Source of the DNA: Fischerella sp.
Lineage (GTDB): Bacteria > Cyanobacteriota > Cyanobacteriia > Cyanobacteriales > Nostocaceae
Direction of reading: 5' to 3'
Length of the DNA: 22,222 nt
Assembly (NCBI GenBank): GCA_026419705.1
Contig: JANZYY010000016.1
Location: 1 to 22,222, forward strand
The position numbers were made by a program, and so were the translations under genes. This document shows positions 15,157 through 22,222 of this stretch, in pieces; within the stretch, counting starts at the first letter, position 1, and each line of letters starts with the position of its first letter. The notes beneath the pieces are model-generated. The model had not been told where the DNA came from. It saw only the letters and a list, made by a program, of their open reading frames with translations, and ran no database searches.

Positions 15157-15347
15157 GCAGGGCCGTTTCATTCTAAAAAGGAAAAATCTCAATTTCTCCA
15201 ACCTCTGAAATTCTTCGTGCTTTTTGCGTCCTTGGTGGTGTGGTAGCCTGCGGCAAGCCGCTGCGCGTCTACTTTTAGACAGATATTTTCTGGGTGAGAA
15301 GGGATTAATCTAATCTATTTTATCTCCAAAGAATGAAACAGCCCTGC
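15157..15347. repeat. 191-bp element bounded by 18-bp inverted repeats (MITE-like)
   Basis: GCAGGGCCGTTTCATTCT (15157-15174) is the reverse complement, with one mismatch, of AGAATGAAACAGCCCTGC (15330-15347). The inside is non-coding and contains a GC-rich HIP-like patch (GCCTGCGGCAAGCCGCTGCGC, about 15247-15267) and a degenerate copy of the 'cttggtg' repeat family. I saw no clear target-site duplication. The arrangement fits a miniature inverted-repeat element or a dispersed palindromic repeat. Confidence 0.6.
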
Positions 15348-15381
15348 TTTTCGAACATTCGTGATTGGCTTACTTCTGGCG

Positions 15382-16452
15382 TTACCTTACTCCTCTGGAT
15401 GGAGTAGAGCTAGCAACTAAGCCAAGCCTAATTACTTTTTTAATTTGATGGCGAAGCTTTCTTCCTGTTTGATAAGTTGCTGAAATCAGGGATGGAATCT
15501 CCACACTTCCTTCAGCTAGCGGAACAGCAGCGTTCGCTACACGCTGTTTGTAACTTTCGCCTCCTTTGCCTAAGTCAATAGTTTGTAGACCCAGTGTCTG
15601 GGCGCTTTCAACCATCTTTAACAGCAGAATCAGGCCCGGTGAGTATTTTTCAAATTTTCGATCGTATGAAGGGAACCAGGAGTGCCATACAGATTGGGAG
15701 CGCATGCTAAAATGCAACGCTGCTACTTCATCACCCACGTAGAGAGCAGATAGCACACCAGCAAAATTTTTCTGTTGTGTCGCGTGTATTCTTTCCACAA
15801 CCCTGACAATCCAATCAACTGCAAAGCAGTCAAAGGCTCCTGTGCGACGATATTGGTCAGACTTCCAGCGCATCAGCAGCCTTAGCAAAGCAGTGTCAGC
15901 GACGTGCGCTTGGAAACGCAGTGGTCCTACTTCCCGTTCAATCTTGCGTGCTTTCCGGCTAACTTCTTGAATCCAGTTGGATCTGGCTTTCCAATTCGGT
16001 TTTGCTCTTTGCTCGAGGTCGTAAGCATTGTAACCGTCTGATAAGCTGATAACTGGTGAGTGAGTTTTATATCGGTGGAACTTGTGAAAGGGTAACTGGG
16101 AACCGATCAGATGATCGAATTTCCAGATTTTCAAACCACAGCCGTGGATCAGCTCTGCTGCATCCCAAGTAACATCTGGCTTGATTACTAATCCTTGATA
16201 GTCACAGAGGCGTCCGCCGATTGGATAACCCAAAGATCGTATCTTCCGGCGTTGAAAGGGAAAAAATCCAACAATCTTACCAGCTTCTTCAACTATGCCA
16301 ACCCAGACATCTTTTCGCACTGCTGCAATAGCAGATGTGAATTCCGGACAAAAAAACGGACTGCTTAGTTCCGAGTTAGCCTGTTGGAAGCTTGACCACA
16401 ACAACGAATGTTCTGATGTCAGAGATTTGCCAGGGATAACAGTAACTCTCAT
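15382..16452 (-). CDS. CelD/FemAB-like GNAT acetyltransferase (Acetyltransf_6 type)
   Basis: This protein of about 356 residues belongs to the GNAT-fold group labelled CelD/BcsL or Acetyltransf_6. The supporting features are the early KDVWVGIVEEAGKIVGFFPF strand pair, ARKIEREVGPLRF in the middle, and the second GNAT-like core RWKSDQYRRTG, then GVLSALYVGDEVAALHFSM, YSPGLILLLKMVESA and the DLGKGGESYKQRV end. Such enzymes often acylate precursors of exopolysaccharide or cell-surface glycans; the substrate here is unknown. A TTG at 16500 would extend the protein by 16 residues. The ATG at 16452 (MRVTVIPGKSLTSEH) is preferred, though no strong ribosome site is visible. It diverges from the MscS-family gene. 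No polysaccharide genes adjoin it. Confidence 0.82.
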   Translation of the reverse strand: MRVTVIPGKSLTSEHSLLWSSFQQANSELSSPFFCPEFTSAIAAVRKDVWVGIVEEAGKIVGFFPFQRRKIRSLGYPIGGRLCDYQGLVIKPDVTWDAAELIHGCGLKIWKFDHLIGSQLPFHKFHRYKTHSPVISLSDGYNAYDLEQRAKPNWKARSNWIQEVSRKARKIEREVGPLRFQAHVADTALLRLLMRWKSDQYRRTGAFDCFAVDWIVRVVERIHATQQKNFAGVLSALYVGDEVAALHFSMRSQSVWHSWFPSYDRKFEKYSPGLILLLKMVESAQTLGLQTIDLGKGGESYKQRVANAAVPLAEGSVEIPSLISATYQTGRKLRHQIKKVIRLGLVASSTPSRGVR

Positions 16453-16600
16453 GTTTCGTGGGTCAGATACAGCCTGAATCAATCTCAAATTTAGGATCAA
16501 AAAATGAGAAACTTTTGAGCAAGCAAACTATGGGGTTTTTTGAATGATGGAACTTTGTTCCATTAAAACGCGATCGCAAACTCAGTAACCCTTAGTAAAA

Positions 16601-18217
16601 ATGAGAAAAATTTATCAGTTTCCTCTAACTCGATACTCCCAACTTATGCGGATGAGCACGCTCGTGCTAGCGTTATTAATAAGCTTGCTACTGGCGCCGG
16701 CTCGAGCACAATCGACTCAAGATGCTCCCATTGCCATAGATGGTAGGTTGGTTTTCCGTGTCAGCAATACTGAGCGAGTCAGCGCCCAACAAAGAGCTAA
16801 CTTCATTAGTTCTCAGTTGCAAGCAGTCGTGGAATCTCAAGAAGCACCAGATATTAAAATTGAGCAACGCAACGAATCTCCCACCATTTTAATTAATGGT
16901 CGTTATTTGCTAACTGTCACTCAAAGCGATACAGTTTCTGCTAGCAACCCCGAAGAACAAGCTGCTATCTGGGCCGAAAAAATTCACGATGCAATTCAAA
17001 AAGCTCAAAACGAGAGAAGCACGCAGTTTATTCGCAACACATCCATACTCAGTATTGTGATTGTTTTGATGGCAGTTGGTATAAATCGAGTGTTAGGAAT
17101 TTTGTGGCAGCTCACACAATACCGAGTCTCGCAACTGCTGGTGTCGGCTGATTCATCTGGCGATAACCAGATCCAAAATACATCTAGGTTCCTATTCAAA
17201 GCGACACTGCTGTTAGCACGGATTGCCCTTTGGCTAGGAGTTGCCCTATATATCACAAATTTATTCCCTGTTACCCGACAATGGAGCTATAACATAACCA
17301 TCAGCATTATTACTAGCCTTACCTCTCCAATTTTTTCGCTTGGGCAAAAAGCCTACTCACTCACAGACATCTTCATTTTAGTTGTCTTGCTGTTTGGGTT
17401 ATTTATATTTACGGGTACGACAACTAATTTGCTACGCTCTCGGATTTTAGGGCGGATGCGGATCGGTCGGGGAGCGCAGGAGGCGATCGCAATAATCTTC
17501 AAATACGCACTGGTTAGTTTTGGTACAGTTGTTCTTCTGCAAATTTGGGGACTGGATCTGAGTTCTCTAACAATCGTGGCAAGTGCACTGGGCGTTGGCA
17601 TTGGTTTTGGTTTTCAAGACATTGCCAAGAACTTCGGTAGTGGGCTGGTATTATTGTTTGAACGTCCCATCCAAGTAGGTGATTTCATTGAAGTTGGTGA
17701 ATACATGGGGACAGTGGAATACATCGGAGCGCGTAGTGTAGTGATTCGCACCCTAGATCGTGTTTCTATTATCGTCCCCAACTCCCGTTTTCTAGAAACT
17801 GAAGTGATTAACTGGAGCCACCGCAACCCTGTTTCCCGAATTCACCTACCAGTAGGAGTTGCCTATAGCTCAGATGTAAATTTAGTTAAATCCGCACTTA
17901 TTGAAGCTGCTACTGGTCATCCTGAGGTACTGAAACTCCCGCAACCTCAGGTGTTTTTTTTAGGATTTGGTGACAGTGCCTTAAACTTTGAACTGCTCGT
18001 TTGGATCGACAAACCACACCAACAAGCACCAATTATGAGCGATATTTATTTTCTCATTGAAGCTTCTTTCCGAAAACACAACATTGAAATTCCATTCCCT
18101 CAACGAGACTTAAATGTGCGGACTGGAGATTTACCCATCAAGCTTTCATCGGAACTCGAACAAGCTTTGTTACGGTTAACTCAAGGGATAAATGGAAAAA
18201 GCAGAACAAATTCGTAA
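16601..18217 (+). CDS. MscS-family small-conductance mechanosensitive channel with exported N-terminal domain
   Basis: This 538-residue channel subunit would release solutes on hypo-osmotic shock. A signal peptide (residues about 1-36, ending ARA before QST) precedes a periplasmic domain of about 100 residues (DGRLVFRVSNTERVSAQQRA, then PTILINGRYLLTVT). Four hydrophobic helices follow (about 147-165, 198-220, 255-273, 297-315). The pore-lining TM3 and start of the beta domain are SALGVGIGFGFQDIAKNFGSG (328-348), with glycine-rich packing, then LLFERPIQVGDFIEV (351-365). The cytoplasmic alpha/beta vestibule runs to IEIPFPQRDLNVRTG (495-509). The signal peptide plus extra periplasmic domain is common in cyanobacterial homologues and differs from the compact E. 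coli MscS. It diverges from the acetyltransferase gene and converges on the pentapeptide gene (41-bp gap). No clear ribosome site precedes ATG 16601. Confidence 0.92.
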   Translation: MRKIYQFPLTRYSQLMRMSTLVLALLISLLLAPARAQSTQDAPIAIDGRLVFRVSNTERVSAQQRANFISSQLQAVVESQEAPDIKIEQRNESPTILINGRYLLTVTQSDTVSASNPEEQAAIWAEKIHDAIQKAQNERSTQFIRNTSILSIVIVLMAVGINRVLGILWQLTQYRVSQLLVSADSSGDNQIQNTSRFLFKATLLLARIALWLGVALYITNLFPVTRQWSYNITISIITSLTSPIFSLGQKAYSLTDIFILVVLLFGLFIFTGTTTNLLRSRILGRMRIGRGAQEAIAIIFKYALVSFGTVVLLQIWGLDLSSLTIVASALGVGIGFGFQDIAKNFGSGLVLLFERPIQVGDFIEVGEYMGTVEYIGARSVVIRTLDRVSIIVPNSRFLETEVINWSHRNPVSRIHLPVGVAYSSDVNLVKSALIEAATGHPEVLKLPQPQVFFLGFGDSALNFELLVWIDKPHQQAPIMSDIYFLIEASFRKHNIEIPFPQRDLNVRTGDLPIKLSSELEQALLRLTQGINGKSRTNS

Positions 18218-18258
18218 CGAAATTCAGATGAGAAAAATTCTGCGTTCTCTCTGGTTTA

Positions 18259-20082
18259 CTAAGACGTCAATTGCAACCCACAGTTAGAACAAAACTTGAA
18301 ATTGCTAGGATTCTTGTAACCGCATTTGGTACAAAAAATATGTTTTTCCTCAGGATTTACTTTTGCCATGATTTGTTGGTCTTTGTCACCGCGTAATGAT
18401 TGGATTTTGGTATGAACTTCACCGCTGCTGAAACTTTGAGAAATTCTCCGAGGTCGTCTATCGCTCACAAGACTTACATATTTAACATTTGAATAAAAAA
18501 TAGGGTGCTCTAGTACCGTCAAGATCATATTTTCCAATCTATGAATTTGTTTTTCTTTTTCTGCTATGAGTAAATTTATTTCTCGATCTGACAAGGCTTT
18601 TATCTGATTATAAGTAGCAAAATATTCTTCACTTAACTCAGATTTATTAGCTTGTGCAGCAGTTTGGGCACGCAGTAAAAAACTATCTTGTCCGCGTTTT
18701 TCTATTGCTGCAATTTCTAATTCAGCATCTGGATGGTTCTCCGCTAGCTGTTTGAACGAAATTGCCATCGCCCGGGGATCAACGCCCTGATGATGGTAAA
18801 GGTCGAGAGTATGGAAAATCGGCTGGATAAAATCAGCAAAACCCCCACTTTCAAATACTTCCTGTCGGTTATCTGGTTTTCGTAAAGGGTCTGGGTTTTC
18901 TTTGGTGGGTAATCGCATATAAACATACTCACACTTCACCCGATTCAACTTAGTCTCACTGGTAATACCCCAATCTTCAATAAAGGCTCCGGTGAGAATA
19001 GCACCTGTAAAATCAGTTTTGTCTAGTTGTGTTTGTACTAACTTTGCTCTGGATAGATCGGCATTCTGTAGGTTAGCTTGACTTAAATCAGCCCCAATCA
19101 AGCTAGCATCTGCTAAGTTCGCTCCTTTTAAGTTGACACCTCGTAGATCGCAATGGTCGAAATTCTGATTCTGTCCTTGTCCTGTAACCAACAATTCACA
19201 CACTTGTGTGTTTTGAAGGTAAGTTTTACCAGGACTAACCCGATCTAGCATTTTGGCTTGGTGGAAACAGGTATGAATTAAGACAGCACCACGAAAATCT
19301 GTACTCTTTAGTTCGGCTAAGGTGAAATCTGCGTCGGTTAAGTCTGCACCGCGAAAACTCGTACCTGCTGTAGTAGCAAAAACAACGGCAAATGAACGCA
19401 GCGGCACGTTTTTTTCATCTCCAGCTAAAGTGCACCACCCAATGTAAGCGTAAATTAGTACAAAAGCCAAGGCTCCGGCGAAGGCTCCAGCCACTGCGAA
19501 GGCTCCCGCAACTGCTAAGGTTCCAGCCACTGCGAAGGCTCCCGCAAAGGCTCCAGCGATCGCCAAAGCTCCAGCAAAAGCTCCCGCAACTGCTAAAGCT
19601 AGAGCTCCAGCAAAAGCTCCCGCAACAGCAAAGGCTCCAGCGATCGCCAAAGCTCCAGCGACAGTTCCAGTCACGGCTCCACCAATAGCAAAGGCTACAG
19701 CGACCGTAAAGATAAAGAACTCTAGAGCTGTGACAAGACCGTAGCGAATCACGATAATAAAGAAGACTGTCAGAGCTATTAACGAGCCTGCACTAGCAAT
19801 GAAATTTTTTGAGAAATACGAGTCAAATACAATTCCGATGAAATCGCCTGCATATCCAGACAAAATCGCTGATAGTGCTGACAGCAGCCATGAGACTAAG
19901 ACCAATCCAATTATCCAACGTCTTTGCAATCCAGCTTTAGCCCCTTTAAAGTTGGCTGCTTTTAAAATGGCATTGGTAAAATCTGCGCCTCGGATATCTG
20001 CATAGCTAAAGTTAGCACCAGTAAGATTTTGGCCTTTAAAAGAGCGTCCTCGGAGATTTTGACCGCAGAAGTCCTGGGGCAT
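18259..20082 (-). CDS. Membrane pentapeptide-repeat protein with Ala/Gly repeat and C-terminal zinc ribbon
   Basis: This is a 607-residue composite protein. Pentapeptide repeats (A-[DN]-[LF]-x-x) occur at about 8-48 (GANFSYADIRGADF). Hydrophobic helices lie at about 55-76, 96-115 and 118-135. A long alternating Ala/Gly/Phe/Leu stretch covers about 133-207 (AGAFAVAGAFAGALA-type hexads). More pentapeptides run at 236-275 and 308-370 (GANLADASLIGADLSQANLQ). A helical region with a probable coiled coil (498-520) follows, then a zinc ribbon C584-x2-C587...C598-x2-C601. ATG at 20082 is the family-typical start (MPQDFCGQNLRGRSFKGQNL). Pentapeptide helices are usually protein- or DNA-mimic binding surfaces; with membrane helices, a scaffold or sensor is likely, but the partner is unknown. 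The Ala/Gly block is encoded by degenerate DNA repeats at about 19462-19685. It converges on the MscS-family gene. Confidence 0.85.
   Translation of the reverse strand: MPQDFCGQNLRGRSFKGQNLTGANFSYADIRGADFTNAILKAANFKGAKAGLQRRWIIGLVLVSWLLSALSAILSGYAGDFIGIVFDSYFSKNFIASAGSLIALTVFFIIVIRYGLVTALEFFIFTVAVAFAIGGAVTGTVAGALAIAGAFAVAGAFAGALALAVAGAFAGALAIAGAFAGAFAVAGTLAVAGAFAVAGAFAGALAFVLIYAYIGWCTLAGDEKNVPLRSFAVVFATTAGTSFRGADLTDADFTLAELKSTDFRGAVLIHTCFHQAKMLDRVSPGKTYLQNTQVCELLVTGQGQNQNFDHCDLRGVNLKGANLADASLIGADLSQANLQNADLSRAKLVQTQLDKTDFTGAILTGAFIEDWGITSETKLNRVKCEYVYMRLPTKENPDPLRKPDNRQEVFESGGFADFIQPIFHTLDLYHHQGVDPRAMAISFKQLAENHPDAELEIAAIEKRGQDSFLLRAQTAAQANKSELSEEYFATYNQIKALSDREINLLIAEKEKQIHRLENMILTVLEHPIFYSNVKYVSLVSDRRPRRISQSFSSGEVHTKIQSLRGDKDQQIMAKVNPEEKHIFCTKCGYKNPSNFKFCSNCGLQLTS
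19462..19685. repeat. Degenerate in-frame minisatellite encoding the Ala/Gly block
   Basis: On the plus strand, units such as AAGGCTCCAGCGA, AAGGCTCCCGCAACTGCT and AAAGCTCCAGCAAAAGCT recur with variants at multiples of three bases, mostly 18 or 24. Translated on the minus strand they give repeated [AV]-A-G-A-[FL]-A hexads. Copy-number change by slippage would stay in frame. Two GCGATCGCC (HIP1-type) sites lie inside the block. Confidence 0.75.
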
Positions 20083-20471
20083 AACTCAACTAGGAAGAGG
20101 TTTGTACTTGCATTTTGATACAGATTTGCTTGTGGGTATTGCAAATGTTGAAAAACATAACATGGGATAATCATGAAAGCAATTCCCATCTCGGCGTTTT
20201 TGGCCTCTTGGCGGTTTATGATTCATCCCCATTTTCTGCAACGCCCAAAAACTTAAGGCGATCGCTTGTTTACATAAGATAACTGTGGTGTGATGTAAAA
20301 GTGCGTTGTTGTACTCAAAACAACGAATATAGGACTCTATGGTTATTGAGGTGCTTCATCACCCAATTGACATGGGGTAACGCAACAGGATACACCATGA
20401 TTCTAATGATGATAATAATTTTCTGCAATGCAAAGTTTTTTTAATTTACAGTTTTATGCGGATGAGGAGGG
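20083..20471. promoter_or_regulatory. 389-bp regulatory-type spacer upstream of the sbtA operon
   Basis: This spacer lies between the starts of the pentapeptide gene (minus) and sbtA (plus), so both promoters are expected here. A perfect TTGACA (20367-20372) is followed, after 17-18 bases, by only weakly -10-like sequence (ATACAC/TACACC, 20390-20396); this is a candidate promoter at most. A degenerate 'cttggcg' family repeat lies at 20190-20226 and a HIP1 site (GCGATCGC) near 20260. Low-CO2 genes in cyanobacteria are often controlled by LysR-type NdhR or CmpR; I could not verify an operator by eye. No gene is supportable inside. Confidence 0.4.
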
Positions 20472-20477
20472 ATGGAC

Positions 20478-21446
20478 ATGGATGCCAATTTGATCGTATC
20501 CAACATCCTGAATCCACCAGTCTTGTTTTTTTTCTTGGGGATGACTGCTGTTTTTGTCAAGTCCGATCTAGAAATTCCCGCACCAGTACCCAAAATCCTC
20601 TCGCTTTATCTGCTGTTTGCGATTGGGTTTAAGGGAGGGGTAGAGCTGATCAAAAGTGGTATCACCCAAGAAGTGATTTTGACGCTTTTAGCAGCGATGC
20701 TGATGGCGTGCCTTGTTCCAGTTTATACTTTTTTTATTCTGAGACTGAAGCTAGATACCTACGATGCTGCAGCGATCGCAGCAACCTACGGCTCGATCAG
20801 TGCTGTGACATTCATCACTGCAAGTGCCTTTCTCACCGAACTTGGCATTGATTTTGATGGCTACATGGTGGCAGCTCTTGCTCTGATGGAATCTCCAGCT
20901 ATTATTGTTGGTCTGATCCTAGTGAACCTATTCACCACCAATGGCAAGCGGGACCTAGCTTGGTCTGAAGTATTGCAAGAAGCATTTTTAAATAGTTCGG
21001 TCTTTCTACTGGTCGGTAGCCTCCTGATTGGTTTCTTGACAGGAGAGCACGGTTGGCAGGTCTTGGAACCATTCACCCAAGGAATGTTCTATGGCGTTCT
21101 CTCCTTCTTTTTGCTAGACATGGGGCTGGTCGCAGCTAGAAGAATTAAAGACTTGCAAAAAACCGGAATTTTCCTGATCTCATTTGCGATACTGATTCCA
21201 GTACTCAATGCAGGCATTGGATTACTAATCGCCAAATTTATTAGTATGCCTCAGGGAGACGCACTTTTGTTTGCTGTGTTGTGTGCCAGTGCTTCTTACA
21301 TTGCTGTTCCAGCAGCTATGCGGTTGACCCTTCCTGAAGCGAATCCCAGCCTGTATGTTTCTACTGCTCTAGCAGTGACATTTCCGTTCAATATTATAGT
21401 GGGAATTCCTCTATACCTATACGGAATTAACCTGTTGTGGAGGTAA
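20478..21446 (+). CDS. sbtA: SbtA-family Na+-dependent bicarbonate transporter (short form)
   Basis: The product is an integral membrane protein of 322 residues with about ten hydrophobic helices in two inverted halves, as in the SbtA/DUF897 family that imports bicarbonate with Na+. Recognisable segments are YGSISAVTFITASAFL, ESPAIIVGLILV and, in the second half, LCASASYIAVPAAMRLTLPEANPSLY, which aligns with the SSSDISGPPTLRAGIPSANPSAY region of the Synechocystis protein. This form is shorter, lacking the long central cytoplasmic loop, and has Tyr and VPA in place of the Asp and GPP there, so affinity or specificity may differ. ATG at 20472 abuts GAGGAGG; ATG at 20478 has a seven-base gap to it and is preferred. 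sbtB follows four bases later, which strongly supports the assignment. Confidence 0.88.
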   Translation: MDANLIVSNILNPPVLFFFLGMTAVFVKSDLEIPAPVPKILSLYLLFAIGFKGGVELIKSGITQEVILTLLAAMLMACLVPVYTFFILRLKLDTYDAAAIAATYGSISAVTFITASAFLTELGIDFDGYMVAALALMESPAIIVGLILVNLFTTNGKRDLAWSEVLQEAFLNSSVFLLVGSLLIGFLTGEHGWQVLEPFTQGMFYGVLSFFLLDMGLVAARRIKDLQKTGIFLISFAILIPVLNAGIGLLIAKFISMPQGDALLFAVLCASASYIAVPAAMRLTLPEANPSLYVSTALAVTFPFNIIVGIPLYLYGINLLWR

Positions 21447-21450
21447 TAGT

Positions 21451-21765
21451 ATGCACCTGGTTAAAAAGATAGAAATTATCGCCAACTCGTTTGAACTGGG
21501 CAAAATTTTAGATGGTTTAGACAAGGCAGGTGTACATGGTCATGCTGTGATTCGCAATGTTGCTGGCAAAGGATTGCGAGGTGAAATGACAGAAGATTTA
21601 GATATGACCATGCTTGATAATGTTTACATCATCGCGTTCTGCCAGCCAGAACAACTCAAGCCAGTTGTAGAAAATATTAGACCCCTGCTCAATAAATTTG
21701 GAGGAACCTGTTACATCTCAGATGTAATGGAAATTCGCTCTGTAAAATGCGTCGCGTCGCTGTAA
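21451..21765 (+). CDS. sbtB: SbtB, PII-like regulator of SbtA
   Basis: This 104-residue PII-like protein (ferredoxin-like trimer in the family) has the family start (MHLVKKIEIIANSFELGKIL), a T-loop with VAGKGLRGEMTED (38-50) and the core strand NVYIIAFCQPEQL. In cyanobacteria SbtB binds adenine nucleotides including cAMP and AMP and controls SbtA by direct binding. The C-terminus ends RSVKCVASL; the CGPEGC redox loop known from Synechocystis SbtB is absent, so nucleotide hydrolysis or redox switching through that loop is not expected. GGAGG (21439-21443) inside the end of sbtA serves as its ribosome site, and only four bases separate the genes, so translation is probably coupled. Confidence 0.9.
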   Translation: MHLVKKIEIIANSFELGKILDGLDKAGVHGHAVIRNVAGKGLRGEMTEDLDMTMLDNVYIIAFCQPEQLKPVVENIRPLLNKFGGTCYISDVMEIRSVKCVASL

Positions 21766-21772
21766 GAATTTT

Positions 21773-22222
21773 ATGAACCCAATGAAGCGTTTGATCGAAC
21801 GTCGTGACTTTCTAAAGTTGGCAGCCATTGGAGCATTTGGTACAGTGGCAACTGCCAGCGATTTACTCTGGCAGGTTGAACAAGTTCAAGCCGCCGAATC
21901 ATCTGTGACAACTCCTCAATCTCTCAGTCCCGATGCAGCCCTGCAAAAGCTGATGGAGGGAAATCAGCGATTTGTCCAGCATAAACCCCTATATCCCGAT
22001 CAATCTCAAGCGCGCTTGCAAGAAGTTGCTCTAGCTCAACATCCATTTGCAACCATCCTGAGTTGCGCAGATTCGCGGGTACCAGTAGAAATTGTTTTCG
22101 ATCAAGGTATTGGAGATATCTTTGATGTTCGTATTGCTGGCAATATTGCCACACGGGAAGCAATCGGCAGTATTGAATATGCTGTTGCTCTTTTAGGTAC
22201 TCCTGTATTGATGGTACTAGGT
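21773..22222 (+). CDS. Tat-exported beta-carbonic anhydrase, C-terminally partial
   Basis: The frame is open to the right edge with 150 residues visible. ERRDFLKL (9-16), a hydrophobic stretch and QAAE (39-42) form a twin-arginine signal peptide, so the enzyme is probably folded with zinc in the cytoplasm and exported to the periplasm. The mature part matches the beta-class: LMEGNQRFV (60-68), then ILSCADSRVPVEIVFDQ with the zinc ligand Cys98 and the Asp100/Arg102 dyad, then GDIFDVRIAGN. The remaining zinc ligands (His, Cys) fall beyond the edge; the visible MVLG is where the HSxCG ligand motif normally begins. It starts seven bases after sbtB, with no strong ribosome site, as third gene of the bicarbonate operon. 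Periplasmic beta-CAs of the EcaB type are the closest named match. Confidence 0.9.
   Translation, partial: MNPMKRLIERRDFLKLAAIGAFGTVATASDLLWQVEQVQAAESSVTTPQSLSPDAALQKLMEGNQRFVQHKPLYPDQSQARLQEVALAQHPFATILSCADSRVPVEIVFDQGIGDIFDVRIAGNIATREAIGSIEYAVALLGTPVLMVLG

Noticed and set aside
19462..19685. Possible CRISPR-like array
   Set aside because: Units vary in sequence and spacing, are in-frame coding repeats and have no unique spacers of constant length.
19392..19688. Plus-strand 98-codon frame rich in Arg, Leu and Gln
   Set aside because: It is the antisense reading of the Ala/Gly repeat in the pentapeptide gene; the composition follows from the DNA repeat.
21924..22163. Minus-strand 79-codon frame near the right edge
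   Set aside because: It is antisense to the carbonic anhydrase, whose zinc-ligand motif and Tat signal are clear on the plus strand.

Overview
The window looks like chromosomal DNA from a filamentous, probably heterocyst-forming cyanobacterium of the Nostoc/Anabaena/Calothrix kind. This is inferred from many GCGATCGC (HIP1) octamers, AT-rich intergenic DNA with short palindromic and heptamer-like repeats, and cyanobacterial gene families such as SbtA/SbtB, pseudo-orthocaspases, pentapeptide proteins and large NB-ARC proteins. No rRNA, tRNA, CRISPR array or intact insertion sequence was recognised.

Positions 1-6351. A Tat-exported caspase-fold protein (minus strand, running off the left edge) lacks both catalytic residues, with Tyr and Ser in place of His and Cys. 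ATP sulfurylase (sat, minus) follows. Next come two minus-strand membrane genes, an RDD protein and an unnamed multi-pass protein, divergent from a SpoIIM-family membrane protein. The last three probably work together at the membrane.

Positions 6352-11926. This is an alpha-glucan/trehalose block. A 1124-residue TreS-maltokinase fusion (minus) diverges from malQ (plus), which ends at a clear intrinsic terminator. TreS interconverts maltose and trehalose and MalQ reshuffles maltodextrins. The kinase half has lost the usual catalytic Asp (HGK where HGD is expected), so maltose may not be phosphorylated by this protein.

Positions 11927-15381. This accessory-like region is rich in repeats. It holds a truncated NB-ARC-type protein with a degraded P-loop, a 726-bp stretch without a recognised gene, a pair of small secreted proteins of unknown function ending at a terminator, a small BamE/DUF3862-like protein whose ATG sits just after that terminator, and a 191-bp segment bounded by 18-bp inverted repeats.

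Positions 15382-20471. A CelD-type GNAT acetyltransferase (minus) diverges from an exported MscS channel (plus). The channel gene converges on a composite pentapeptide protein with a long Ala/Gly repeat and a C-terminal zinc ribbon (minus). A 389-bp regulatory-type spacer follows.

Positions 20472-22222. A compact inorganic-carbon operon runs off the right edge: an SbtA-family bicarbonate transporter, its PII-like partner SbtB and a Tat-exported beta-carbonic anhydrase. The order suggests coupled periplasmic CO2/bicarbonate interconversion, Na+-dependent bicarbonate uptake and nucleotide-sensing control.
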